Origin: Oscillospiraceae bacterium
GTDB lineage: Bacteria; Bacillota; Clostridia; Oscillospirales; Oscillospiraceae
DNA length: 51,749 nt
Direction: 5' to 3'
Assembly (NCBI GenBank): GCA_017398685.1
Contig: JAFQFH010000017.1
Location: 1 to 51,749, forward strand
The position numbers and the translations under genes are program-made. Shown here one piece after another: positions 15,329 through 23,494 of the stretch (position 1 is the first letter of the stretch; every line of letters begins with the position of its first letter). The notes beneath the pieces were generated by a model. That model searched no databases. It was not told the origin of the DNA and saw only the letters and a program-made list of their open reading frames with translations.

Positions 15329-16891
15329 TTACCAGGACTCCTGATCCGGCAGCACTTCCAGTGTGGGGTCAATGGGCTCTTCGCCGAATACGGTACGCAT
15401 GTAGTTATTTACCTGATCGCGCACACCCTGTCTTGATACCACGCGGGGGTCGAAAAGGTCGTGGGTGACCCAAACAAGATGTATGCCCCGCTCCCTTGCC
15501 ATTTCCTCAAACTGACCGTGGAAGCCGGAGAGGGCCTTGCAGGCCATGTGCTCCCAGAGAATAACCATGTCAGCGTTGAACTCCTCGCAGAACTCCCAAA
15601 GCTCATCCAGCAGAACCTTGTAGCCGCCGTGGGTGCGGTTGCGCATTATCATGTTCTCGGTGAGCCATGCCATGTCGTATATGGCGGTCTCGCGGTTTTC
15701 GGGAGTGTCTTCCTCTGCCAGTCTTCTGGTGGACACCATGGACAGCATATCTGTCAGCGGCACTATGCCCCAGCAGTTGAGAAGCCAGAGAAGGAAGTCC
15801 ATATAGTAGTGGGACTGTACGCCCCAGACAATGGCACGGTGGCGGTACTCCTTGGCGGCGCGCATCTTCTTTTTGTAGGCTTTTTCCGCAAGGGCGGTGA
15901 TCTTCCTGTCCGCCTTTTCAAACTCAGGTATCTTGCCGCAGATGGCCATGTAGTTTGTCTCGGTGTAAAGGGCAAGGTTGGAGCCAAATACCTGCGGATA
16001 GTCGGTCTTGTTCATCTCAAGCCAGCCAAGACGGCTCTCGGTGGCCACATTGACACGCCTTGCGCACTCAAAGTAATATTTCCAGTCCCATTTTTCGCCG
16101 GTGTGCTCTTCAATGAAGGCAATGGCGTTTCTTATCTCCTGTGCGGCGTATTCCTGCACGTCGTCCTCCCGGTGGCGCAGGGGGGCTGCCAGCTGGAAGC
16201 AGGGCACGCCGTCCTCCAGCTCAAGGCGCTTTGCGATAACGCCGTTGCCAAGGAGTGAGCCGTCGCAGGTGGTGTTGCACTGGATAGCGCAGGCACCCAG
16301 AATGGGTGCGTCGTCGTCAATGGAAACGCCGGCTTCGGCTGCGGGCATGGGGCACACGTCACCGGCAAGGCCGTAGTCCTGAGCCACGTCCAGATAGTGC
16401 AGCACAGCGTGCTGGTTCTGGAGAACGGGCACATAGGTGGAAACGGTCTCGCGGCTGAGACCCTTGAGAGTGGGGAAGCCCATCATCACGGCGGTCATCT
16501 CGTTTTCGTCCACCAGTACGCACTTTTTGGAAAATTCCACATCGTTGCCGATGCGTCTGTCGGCTCTGAAAAGGTTGGAAAGCAGCTTTGCCACATCGTC
16601 CACAACCAGATCAAACTCAGTGTGGGCAATGCGGAGATATTCGCCCCTCAAGCCCTGGGTGTGGCGGTCCACCATCATGGGCACTGCCAGATAGTTTGCC
16701 ATCCAGCGGTAGCGGAACATGGCCTTTATGTTTCGCGGGCACATAAGGAACTTGCCCAGAATGAGCATTATCTTCAGCCAGCAGGAGTAGTCGTACATGG
16801 TGTCTGCAAGGCCGCGCCACTCGCGGCGTTTGCGGACTCTGCCGGTGGTATAGAAATCGCCGAGCCTGTCGGCGCCTATCTGCTTAGCCAT
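15329..16891 (-). CDS. 2-hydroxyacyl-CoA dehydratase/benzoyl-CoA reductase-family subunit (larger)
   Basis: A 520-residue member of the HgdB/FldBC/BcrBC superfamily. It has Cys-rich segments fitting [4Fe-4S] ligation: ACAIQCNTTCDG (~residues 200-210), later a WEHMACKALSG stretch and the terminal RQGVRDQVNNYMRT typical of the family. Enzymes of this family use a low-potential electron from an ATP-dependent activator to remove the 2-hydroxyl of an acyl-CoA or reduce an aromatic ring. Two different subunits form the heterodimer, and the other one lies directly upstream with an 8-nt overlap. ATG 16891 is chosen (GGGAGG, 8-nt spacing) over a GTG two codons earlier. No activator (HgdC/FldI type) or CoA transferase is in the window, so the substrate is open. 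Confidence 0.83.
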   Translation of the reverse strand: MAKQIGADRLGDFYTTGRVRKRREWRGLADTMYDYSCWLKIMLILGKFLMCPRNIKAMFRYRWMANYLAVPMMVDRHTQGLRGEYLRIAHTEFDLVVDDVAKLLSNLFRADRRIGNDVEFSKKCVLVDENEMTAVMMGFPTLKGLSRETVSTYVPVLQNQHAVLHYLDVAQDYGLAGDVCPMPAAEAGVSIDDDAPILGACAIQCNTTCDGSLLGNGVIAKRLELEDGVPCFQLAAPLRHREDDVQEYAAQEIRNAIAFIEEHTGEKWDWKYYFECARRVNVATESRLGWLEMNKTDYPQVFGSNLALYTETNYMAICGKIPEFEKADRKITALAEKAYKKKMRAAKEYRHRAIVWGVQSHYYMDFLLWLLNCWGIVPLTDMLSMVSTRRLAEEDTPENRETAIYDMAWLTENMIMRNRTHGGYKVLLDELWEFCEEFNADMVILWEHMACKALSGFHGQFEEMARERGIHLVWVTHDLFDPRVVSRQGVRDQVNNYMRTVFGEEPIDPTLEVLPDQESW

Positions 16892-18086
16892 TTGCACTAC
16901 CTCCCTGAATTTTCTTTATCTCAATGCTCTCAACAAAGGCCTGAACGCGGGTGCGCATCTGTCCGGAGCCTGCGATGGAATAGGGTCTGTCAACGGAGAG
17001 CACAGGGTAGCCGAAGTCATCGTGGAGAACATGGGAGCCTACCATACGCTCGTAGGCCCAGGGGTCGCAGAACTTTATCTGTTCGTAGATGATGCCGTCG
17101 GCATTGTACTCCTTGGCAAGAGCATTTACGTACTCGCGCCTTGCCACGTTCTTGCCGGTGTTCATGTAGCGTGGGCACTGGCTGGCCTGCATATAGTGGC
17201 GGCATATCTGGGTCAGGGCGTCCTCTGTGTCATTGAGCTCAATGGGGTTTCTGCCGGGGAGCGAGCCGTAGCAGAAGCGGTCTGCACACACGTATGCGCC
17301 GGTCTCCTCAATAAGCTTTATAAAGTCCACATCGTCGATCTCCGAGCCGACAACAACAACTCTTGCCCGGAAGCCGTCCTTCTCGTCCGGCTCGCGGACC
17401 TTAAGCTCTTCAAGGGTTTCTTCCAGCTTGTCAAGAATAAGGTGCTTGGGGGCGGCATAGGTGGCAAGGGTGATTATGTGGAACTCATAGCCGGTGATAC
17501 GGGGCTTGTCTCCCTTTCTGAATTCGCCTATCTCGCGGATAAGGCGGCAGACCTTGTTGTGCTCAGCTACCGCCTTGCGCAGGGCGGCATCGGAAACGTC
17601 AATGCCGAAGGTCTTGCTGAGCGGGTCAAGGATATGGTTTTTGCACTGGAGAGTGTAGAGATTGAGGCCGTTGTCGTCACATTTCATGGGTATTTCAAGG
17701 TACTGGAAGAAAAATTTCTCCTTGTCCTTGCCCACAGCTTTAAGCAGCTCCATGTTCTCAATGCAGCGGTTCATCATGGTGCAGCCGTCCGGCGTGATTA
17801 TACAGTCGGCAAAGTTGAAGCCGCCCTCAATGGCCCTTTCCAGCAGAGCTCTTGAATACTCGCACAGAAAGCTTGTCAGGTAATAGGTACCCATCTCCAT
17901 GGAGCCGGTTCGAGGCGCGCGCAGACGCACTGAGAAGCAACCTTCAAGATTGAGAAGGGGCTCCGGGATGTTCTCACAGGAGTATGCGGCGCATATTTTA
18001 CCCTCGCTCTGCGCCTGAGCTATAAGGGGATTAAATGCGTTTTGGAGAAGATCTTCAAAGTATATAAGATGCTTCAGGTCTTTCAT
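16884..18086 (-). CDS. 2-hydroxyacyl-CoA dehydratase/benzoyl-CoA reductase-family subunit (smaller)
   Basis: A 400-residue partner of the gene downstream. Typical family marks are AYSCENIPEPLLNL near the N-terminus (cluster Cys ~39), TPDGCTMMNRCIEN (~residues 98-111), IKFCDPWAYER (~342-352) and the C-terminal DRPYSIAGSGQMRTRVQAF. Three Cys contexts of this type bind the [4Fe-4S] cluster in HgdB/FldC/BcrC-type proteins. The start has AAAGGAG with 6-nt spacing. Together with the larger subunit it should form a heterodimeric radical-type dehydratase or reductase. The presence of HypA upstream is unusual for this family and hints at a non-standard system. Confidence 0.85.
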   Translation of the reverse strand: MKDLKHLIYFEDLLQNAFNPLIAQAQSEGKICAAYSCENIPEPLLNLEGCFSVRLRAPRTGSMEMGTYYLTSFLCEYSRALLERAIEGGFNFADCIITPDGCTMMNRCIENMELLKAVGKDKEKFFFQYLEIPMKCDDNGLNLYTLQCKNHILDPLSKTFGIDVSDAALRKAVAEHNKVCRLIREIGEFRKGDKPRITGYEFHIITLATYAAPKHLILDKLEETLEELKVREPDEKDGFRARVVVVGSEIDDVDFIKLIEETGAYVCADRFCYGSLPGRNPIELNDTEDALTQICRHYMQASQCPRYMNTGKNVARREYVNALAKEYNADGIIYEQIKFCDPWAYERMVGSHVLHDDFGYPVLSVDRPYSIAGSGQMRTRVQAFVESIEIKKIQGGSANG

Positions 18087-18112
18087 GTCAGTCTCCTTTT
18101 ATAGCAGGGCAG

Positions 18113-18457
18113 TCAGCACGCTTCAATTTCCTTTATGTTCATCTCATTGCCCTGCTGCAGCCAGGTAGTGCCGCTGCCGCAGTGGGGACAGGTTTTCCCG
18201 TATTTCACGGTGGGATAGGTTTTCTTGCAGTTATCGCACCAGGTAATAGCCGGAATGGTCTCGCACTTAAGCTCTGAACCTTCAATAAGCGGCGTTTTCT
18301 TGGCGTACCAGTTCCAGCAGTCTATAAGGTACTCAGGTACAATGCCGGAGACTTCACCAAACTCAAGTGTCACAGCGCTGACCTTGGTAAGTTCATTTTC
18401 CTTTGCAATTTCCTCCACCTGTTTGATGACATAGGTCACAATACTAAGTTCGTGCAT
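18113..18457 (-). CDS. hypA: HypA-like nickel metallochaperone
   Basis: A 114-residue protein beginning MHELSIV, with His2 giving the N-terminal Ni site of HypA/HybF. The middle has EFGEVSGIVPEYLIDCW, standard for HypA, and the zinc loop has CDNC and CPHCG pairs. The upstream in-frame ATG is rejected because AAAGGAG lies 4 nt before ATG 18457. HypA hands nickel to [NiFe]-hydrogenase (or urease) with HypB. Here there is no hypB, hydrogenase or urease gene in view; instead it lies between an Fe-S/FAD oxidoreductase and a dehydratase-family pair in one transcript direction, with gaps of 64 and 26 nt. Either it serves a hydrogenase elsewhere or has been recruited by this system. Confidence 0.9.
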   Translation of the reverse strand: MHELSIVTYVIKQVEEIAKENELTKVSAVTLEFGEVSGIVPEYLIDCWNWYAKKTPLIEGSELKCETIPAITWCDNCKKTYPTVKYGKTCPHCGSGTTWLQQGNEMNIKEIEAC

Positions 18458-18477
18458 AATGCTCCTTTCGCTGTGCA

Positions 18478-18505
18478 TACAGGCACGGGCAAAGCCGTGC
18501 CTGTA
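18478..18505. repeat. Intergenic hairpin inside the oxidoreductase-hypA operon
   Basis: A perfect 11-bp stem TACAGGCACGG / CCGTGCCTGTA (18478-18488, 18495-18505) with a 6-nt loop, in the 64-nt gap between the oxidoreductase stop and hypA. No T-run follows on the minus strand, so it looks like a processing or attenuation hairpin rather than a full terminator. Confidence 0.7.
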
Positions 18506-18521
18506 CCATAGCTATACTCAA

Positions 18522-21287
18522 TTACTTGCTGGCAACCTTCTTCTTGAGGATCTTCACCGCGCGCTTTGCAGCATAGGGGATGATCTCCTTGAACTTATCC
18601 TCGGCGGGGACCATGTGGGAGTTCTGAGGACGGGTTCTCTTCAGGTGGATGGCGTCAAATTCACATCTGGTGGTGCAGACACCGCAGCCGATGCACTTGT
18701 TGGGGTCAACAATACTGCGGCCGCAGCTGAGGCAGCGGGAGGCCTCGGCCTTGATCTGTTCCTCGGTGAAGGTCACGCGCTCATCGCACATGGTCAGCAC
18801 CTTGGTCTTGTCAATACCGTGCTCGGCGCGCTCAGGCTTTTTGTAGCTTTCGGCGGGCAGGACAAGGTTCTTCTTGTCAAGCTCGGTGAACTTGCGGAGA
18901 TTGCGGTGCAGAGTCAGGGACTGGCCCTCGTTCACGAAGCGGTGGATGGACACAGCGCCCTCGCGACCATTGGCAATGGCGTCAATGGTGTAGAGAGGAC
19001 CGGTGGCGCAGTCGCCGCCGACGAAGATATCGTCCTCAGCGCTCTGGAAGGTGATGTTGTCGCAGGCAATGAGCTTGCCGTTTGCGGTAGCTGCCTTGGT
19101 GCCGGTGAGTATCTCGCCGTAGTCGGAGACCTGACCGATGGATACCAGCACGTTGGAGCAGGGGACAGTGATGGTGTCGTTCTCGTCGTACTTGGGTCTG
19201 AATCTGCCGTCTGCATCTCTTACGGACAGGCAGCGCATGAATTCAACGCCGGTGACCTTGCCGTTCTCGCCCAGAATGCGCTTGGGACCCCAGCTGTTGT
19301 TGTAGACAACGCCGTCTGCAAGGCCGGCTTCCTTTTCCTCAACCACAGTGGGCATCTCTTCGTCCTTCTCAAGGCAGTAGAGATCTACCTTGGCAGAACC
19401 CATACGCAGTGCGGTGCGGGCCACGTCGATGGCTGCGTTGCCGCCGCCGATGACGATGGTGTTGCCCTCAAGAGGCTTCTGCTCGTTCTTGTTTACAGCA
19501 CGCAGGAAGTCAAGACCGCCGATAACGCCTTCAAGCTCCTCACCCTCGATGTTGAGCTTGAGGGCCTTCTGAAGACCAACAGCCACATAGAAGGCCTTGT
19601 AGCCCTCGGCGCGAAGCTGCTCAATGGTAACATCCTTGCCAACCTCAACGCCGCACCTGAACTCAACGCCCATCTCGCGCAGCACGTCTATCTCGCTCTT
19701 TACAACTTCCTTGTCAACGCGGAAGCTGGGAATACCGTTGACAAGCATACCGCCGGGAACGGCTTCCTTCTCGAATACGGTGGGCTTGTAGCCCTCGATT
19801 GCCAGGAAGTATGCACAGGACATACCGGCAGGGCCGCCGCCGATGATGGCTATCTTCTGCTCGAAGGGAGCGTAGGTGCAGGAGTTCATGGGAGGAATGT
19901 AGCGGTGCTCATCCTTCATATCCTGCTCGGCGATGAACTTCTTTATCTCGTCGATGGACAGGGGCTTGTCAACAGTGCCGCGGGTGCAGGCGTCCTCGCA
20001 GTATTTACGGCAGATAGAGCCGCAGATGGCGGGGAAGGGGTTATCCTTCTTGATGAGCTTGAGAGCGTCCTTGTAGCGGCCCTCGCTGGCCATCTTTATG
20101 TAGCCCTGAATTGCGATATGGGCGGGGCAGGCCACCTTACAGGGGGCAGTGCCGGTGGGATAGGTCTGAATGGAGCCGATGTTGTTTTTGTAGTTTTTGT
20201 CCCACTTGTGCTCGCCCCAGGCATTGTCATCGGGCAGCTCCTGACGGGGATACTCGATGGGGCCTTCAGTGGTGCAAAGCTTCTGACCCAGACGCACAGC
20301 GCCGGCGGGGCAGGTTTCAACACACTTGCCGCAGGCCACGCACTTCTCGCCGTCGCTCTCTGCAACGTAGGCGGAGGCGGAGAGGTTGGGAGTATTGAAA
20401 AGCTGGGAGGTACGAAGAGCGTTGCAGACACCGAGTGCGCAGTTGCAGATACCGAATATCTTGTTCTCGCCGTCGATGTTGGTTACTTCGTGGACATAGC
20501 CTCTGTCCTCGGCCTTCTGGAGTATCTCCATGGCCTCTTCGTAGGTGATGTCGTGGCCCTTGCCGGTCTCGCGGCAGTAGTCGGCAAAGTCGCCAACGCC
20601 TATGCACCACTCGGCCTCAATGTCGCCGGTGCCTTCGCCGCGTATACGCTGCTGCTTGCGGCAGGAGCAGACTGCAACGCCGATGTGGCCTTCGTACTTT
20701 TTCAGCCAGTGGCTCAGATGCTCAATGGGGAGAGACTGGCTCTCAGCGGGGATTGCCTTCTCAACGGGGATAACGTGCATGCCTATGCCTGCGCCGCCGG
20801 GAGGTACCAGCTCGGTGATACCGGCCAGGGGCAGGTATGCCATGCGCTCGAAGAAGTCGGCTATCTGGGGCTGCTGGTCGCACATGTCAGGATGGATGAG
20901 CATGATCTCTGCGCTGCCGGGAACGAACATATCCAGCACCCAGCGCTTTTCATGGTTGGGGTTCTTGCCGTCCAGGTTTTCCCAGTGGTACTCCACAAGG
21001 CCGCAGTCGCAGATGCAGTCAAGAGCCTTGGTCAGACGCTCATCATCCCAGCCGGTGCGCTCTTTGAGCACTCCGAAAGTGACGGGCTTACGCTTTTTCA
21101 TCTTAAGCGCCAGATCAAGGGTGTCCTCCTCGCACTGCACGCCGTACTTGTCGCGTACAAATATAAGTGCGCGGTTTATGCCCCAGTATTCGGGGGAGTC
21201 GGGGGAGAGTTTTTCAATACCTAACAGAGCTTCTTTTCTGTCAGTTATGACTTTCGCTAATTTGTAGATTTTTTCGTCTCTCGTCAT
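18522..21287 (-). CDS. Multi-cluster Fe-S/FAD NAD(P)-linked oxidoreductase (GltD-like core)
   Basis: A 921-residue fusion. The N-terminal ~280 residues are helical and include a Cys cluster region (CSCRKQQR ... WCIGVGD ... ICNCALGVC). A ferredoxin unit follows (CVACGKCVETCPAGA, ~290-305), then a GltD/DPYD-type Fe-S segment (CKVACPAHIAIQGY ... CGSICRKYCEDAC, ~365-420). A Rossmann FAD motif IAIIGGGPAGMSCAYFLA (~455) and a second nucleotide motif IVIGGGNAAIDVARTA (~590) complete the core. The C-terminus has another ferredoxin pair (CLSCGR ... CIGCGVCTTRC, ~865-890). Such proteins move electrons between NAD(P)H and ferredoxin or a partner enzyme. The ATG at 21287 is chosen over an upstream ATG without ribosome site. 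First gene of the operon; likely electron supplier to the dehydratase-like pair. Confidence 0.85.
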   Translation of the reverse strand: MTRDEKIYKLAKVITDRKEALLGIEKLSPDSPEYWGINRALIFVRDKYGVQCEEDTLDLALKMKKRKPVTFGVLKERTGWDDERLTKALDCICDCGLVEYHWENLDGKNPNHEKRWVLDMFVPGSAEIMLIHPDMCDQQPQIADFFERMAYLPLAGITELVPPGGAGIGMHVIPVEKAIPAESQSLPIEHLSHWLKKYEGHIGVAVCSCRKQQRIRGEGTGDIEAEWCIGVGDFADYCRETGKGHDITYEEAMEILQKAEDRGYVHEVTNIDGENKIFGICNCALGVCNALRTSQLFNTPNLSASAYVAESDGEKCVACGKCVETCPAGAVRLGQKLCTTEGPIEYPRQELPDDNAWGEHKWDKNYKNNIGSIQTYPTGTAPCKVACPAHIAIQGYIKMASEGRYKDALKLIKKDNPFPAICGSICRKYCEDACTRGTVDKPLSIDEIKKFIAEQDMKDEHRYIPPMNSCTYAPFEQKIAIIGGGPAGMSCAYFLAIEGYKPTVFEKEAVPGGMLVNGIPSFRVDKEVVKSEIDVLREMGVEFRCGVEVGKDVTIEQLRAEGYKAFYVAVGLQKALKLNIEGEELEGVIGGLDFLRAVNKNEQKPLEGNTIVIGGGNAAIDVARTALRMGSAKVDLYCLEKDEEMPTVVEEKEAGLADGVVYNNSWGPKRILGENGKVTGVEFMRCLSVRDADGRFRPKYDENDTITVPCSNVLVSIGQVSDYGEILTGTKAATANGKLIACDNITFQSAEDDIFVGGDCATGPLYTIDAIANGREGAVSIHRFVNEGQSLTLHRNLRKFTELDKKNLVLPAESYKKPERAEHGIDKTKVLTMCDERVTFTEEQIKAEASRCLSCGRSIVDPNKCIGCGVCTTRCEFDAIHLKRTRPQNSHMVPAEDKFKEIIPYAAKRAVKILKKKVASK

Positions 21288-21340
21288 AGCAGATACATCC
21301 TTCCTCTTTCTCAAAATTTTATTTATAGACATAGTAATTT

Positions 21341-21392
21341 TGTGACCACTTCACACTGTGACCATTTTACCATTCTGCAAAAAAATTGTCAA
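21341..21392 (-). promoter_or_regulatory. Promoter and putative GntR operator of the oxidoreductase-hypA-dehydratase operon
   Basis: On the minus strand TTGACA (21387-21392), 17-nt spacer, TAAAAT (21364-21369). Two exact TGTGACCA repeats (plus-strand 21341-21348 and 21357-21364), 16 bp apart, start at the -10 and run over the transcription start. GntR/FadR proteins favour TGGTnnnACCA-like sites, and a GntR/FCD gene is divergent next door, so repression by it is likely. Confidence 0.75.
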
Positions 21393-21490
21393 TAAATCCA
21401 CTATCCAAAATGCACATAAAAACGCAAAAAACTCCTATACAATTTTACTTTTTTGTATAAATACCGCAATATAATCTGTCGATTTACATC

Positions 21491-21519
21491 TTCACAAAGA
21501 TCTTGTAATACTGTATAAT
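21491..21519 (+). promoter_or_regulatory. Promoter of the GntR gene
   Basis: TTCACA (21491-21496), a 17-nt spacer and a perfect TATAAT (21514-21519), 36 nt before the start at 21556. Confidence 0.7.
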
Positions 21520-21555
21520 GCCAAATATCAAGCAGATGATTTAAGGAGCACAGGT

Positions 21556-22257
21556 ATGTCTTCACAAAATCAGGATAAACTGAGTGTGCGTGAGAGTTTT
21601 GTGCGCAAGCTCGAAAATAAAATAATCTCCGGTCAGCTCAAACCGGGTGATAAGCTTCCCCCGGCAAAGGAGCTTTGTACTTTGATGGGCGTCAGCCTCA
21701 CTATAGTCAATGCCGGTATGAGCGAGCTTGCCAACAAGGGTTTTATTGAGACTGTACCCCGCCGTGGCAGCTATGTGGCTGACTATAAAAAGAAGGGCAA
21801 CACGGATACCTTTATCTCCGTCATGCGCTATAACGGCGGTACTCTCACCGCTTCTGAGGCCCGCTCCTTTATAGAGACACGAATGGCCCTTGACTCTTTT
21901 GTGATAGGCCTTGTGGCAGAAAGATGCAGTGACGGTGAAATACGTGAGCTTCTCCCTTTGTATGAAAAAATGAAAGAGGAGCAGGACAGGGACATTCTTT
22001 GTACTCAGGTAACGGACTTTTACCATAAGCTTTCCTCTCTCAGCGGCAACAGCTTCATGTCGTTGCTCTACCGCTCCACGGCTGAGCCCCAGGGCTGTGT
22101 CTACCGTATGTATTTTGACAAAAACGGCACGGACACTACAGTCAACACCTGTAAAAAACTTATTGACCTTCTTCTTGAAAGAGACGCGGAAGGGGCAAAA
22201 AAACTTATGCTCACGGCGCTCAGCACCGCTGTTGAGGGTGAAATGGCAATAGTATAA
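21556..22257 (+). CDS. GntR-family regulator with FCD domain
   Basis: A 233-residue regulator. Residues ~10-75 are a GntR winged helix (VRKLENKIISGQLKPGDKLP ... FIETVPRRGSYV). Residues ~90-225 are an all-helical FCD effector domain starting at ARSFIETRMALDSFVIGLVAE, the FadR subgroup. Of the usual metal/ligand His set only part is seen (DFYHKL around residue 155), so ligand binding may differ. It has an AAGGAG site. It is divergent from the HypA/dehydratase operon with 268 nt between, and that operon's promoter bears twin TGTGACCA boxes; control of that operon by a metabolite is inferred. Confidence 0.88.
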   Translation: MSSQNQDKLSVRESFVRKLENKIISGQLKPGDKLPPAKELCTLMGVSLTIVNAGMSELANKGFIETVPRRGSYVADYKKKGNTDTFISVMRYNGGTLTASEARSFIETRMALDSFVIGLVAERCSDGEIRELLPLYEKMKEEQDRDILCTQVTDFYHKLSSLSGNSFMSLLYRSTAEPQGCVYRMYFDKNGTDTTVNTCKKLIDLLLERDAEGAKKLMLTALSTAVEGEMAIV

Positions 22258-22263
22258 AAATAA

Positions 22264-22291
22264 GGACACAGGAAACTCGTTTCCTGTGTCC
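22264..22291. terminator. Terminator between convergent genes
   Basis: A perfect 12-bp stem GGACACAGGAAA / TTTCCTGTGTCC with a 4-nt loop. The T-rich tail (TTATTTTT) is best on the minus strand, serving the gene ending at 22295; it probably also stops the GntR transcript. Confidence 0.85.
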
Positions 22292-22294
22292 TCG

Positions 22295-22873
22295 CTATTT
22301 ATATATACAGATTTTTGCGTCTTTGTCCACGGCCCTTACAAGCCTTGTCATACTGTCCTCATCCACGGCTATACAGCCGCCGGTATAGAGCTTGCTGCCT
22401 GTGCAGTGAAGGAATATGGCAAAGCCCAGACCGGGTATGCCGTCAACATTATAATCAAAAAATATGCCGTAATTATATTCGGGCACGAAATCCGCCATAT
22501 GCTCACCTGAGCATTGGTGTGGATGCTGTCTTATGTCTATGATGCGGTTATACTGCGCCTTATCCCCGCAGCACCAAGTGTGTTCATCCACGCTGATATA
22601 GGGCAGCTTTGAACCCGGGTCTGGCTTTATCCCAAAGGCGCAAACCATGCCAAAGTCCCCAAGCGGGGTTTTGCTGTCATTTTCTGCGGCTCTGCCCACA
22701 CCGGACTTTCCCACATGGGCAGGGCAGTCAAATTCCTTATGCCAGATGTCTTTGCCGTCCTTCAGCCAAAGCTCCAGCACAGCCCGGCTTTCACCCAGAT
22801 ATTCCACCAGAATAAGCTGCTTTACCCGCTGATTGTCCTTGTATTTTTCCAGAAACTCACAGCGCTTATCCAT
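22295..22873 (-). CDS. L,D-transpeptidase (YkuD)-like protein
   Basis: A 192-residue protein without signal peptide or membrane segment. The C-terminal half has the YkuD catalytic pattern: FLHCTGSKLYTGGCIAVDEDS (~residues 155-175) with His and the nucleophile Cys in GGC, plus an earlier SKTPLGDFGMV stretch (~84-94) typical of the fold. A GGAGGAG site lies before ATG 22873; the six-codon extension is the ribosome site itself. Usual YkuD proteins are exported and cross-link peptidoglycan; lacking a signal, this one may be a cytosolic or non-classically exported relative. It is followed by a strong terminator. Confidence 0.75.
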   Translation of the reverse strand: MDKRCEFLEKYKDNQRVKQLILVEYLGESRAVLELWLKDGKDIWHKEFDCPAHVGKSGVGRAAENDSKTPLGDFGMVCAFGIKPDPGSKLPYISVDEHTWCCGDKAQYNRIIDIRQHPHQCSGEHMADFVPEYNYGIFFDYNVDGIPGLGFAIFLHCTGSKLYTGGCIAVDEDSMTRLVRAVDKDAKICIYK

Positions 22874-22909
22874 AAGCACTCCTCCTGTCATATCATTATA
22901 TGACAGCGC

Positions 22910-23344
22910 TTACTTCCCGGTCGAACCGAAACCGCCGGCGCCGCGCTCAGTCTCATCCAGCTCATCCACCAGGTCAAACTCAACGGCCAGATAGGGGATG
23001 ACCACAAGCTGGGCTATACGCTCGCCGCTCTCTATGACCCGTTCTGTCTCTCCATCATTGTGCAGGGCAACTATGTACTCTCCTCTGTAGTCACTGTCGC
23101 AGACTCCCACGCAGTTTGCCGGGCGCAGTCCCTTTTTTGAAGCAAGGCCGCTTCTTGCAAATACCGCGCCGAAGTAGCCCTCCGGAACGGCAAGGGAAAG
23201 TCCTGTGCCTATCATGGCGGTGGCATGGGGGGCAACAGTCACAGGCGCATCAAGGCAGGCATAGAGGTCGTAACCTGCGGCGCTGGCAGAGCCTCTTGTG
23301 GGTATGGTGGCGTTTTCACGCAGCTTCTTTATTTTTATCTGCAT
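22910..23344 (-). CDS. dut: dUTP diphosphatase
   Basis: A 144-residue homotrimeric dUTPase. All five motifs are visible in order: SAAGYDLYA (motif 1), RSGLASKKGL (motif 2), GVCDSDYRGEYIVALHN (motif 3, catalytic Asp in the DSDYRG strand), RIAQLVV (motif 4) and the C-terminal RGAGGFGSTGK (motif 5) that closes over the substrate. It splits dUTP to dUMP and pyrophosphate, keeping uracil out of DNA and feeding dTMP synthesis. The gene ends 36 nt before the YkuD-like gene, probably one transcript from the promoter at 23374-23403. Confidence 0.97.
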   Translation of the reverse strand: MQIKIKKLRENATIPTRGSASAAGYDLYACLDAPVTVAPHATAMIGTGLSLAVPEGYFGAVFARSGLASKKGLRPANCVGVCDSDYRGEYIVALHNDGETERVIESGERIAQLVVIPYLAVEFDLVDELDETERGAGGFGSTGK

Positions 23345-23373
23345 TCTTATCTGTCCTTTACACTTTTTCTACG

Positions 23374-23403
23374 ATTATATCCCCACGCACTCGCTGCCGT
23401 CAA
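23374..23403 (-). promoter_or_regulatory. Promoter of dut
   Basis: On the minus strand TTGACG (23398-23403), 18-nt spacer, TATAAT (23374-23379), 30 nt upstream of the dut start. Confidence 0.75.
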
Positions 23404-23420
23404 GTAAACGGCTCTTTGCG

Positions 23421-23449
23421 TTGACACTGAATTTTGACAATGTTATAAT
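23421..23449 (+). promoter_or_regulatory. Perfect-consensus promoter of the polysaccharide operon
   Basis: TTGACA (23421-23426), exactly 17 nt, TATAAT (23444-23449), 45 nt before the first gene. It is the strongest sigma-70 type promoter in the window and appears to drive all 12 genes to the terminator at 37011. Confidence 0.9.
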
Positions 23450-23494
23450 AAACTGATTTATTGCGTGTATAAATAGAAATCTGGAGAGTGTAGT

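Noticed and set aside
18459-21224. A 921-codon plus-strand frame opposite the Fe-S/FAD oxidoreductase
   Set aside because: It is the antisense shadow of a gene with biased third positions; low-complexity Ala/Gly/Leu composition, no ribosome site, while the minus-strand frame carries clear motifs.
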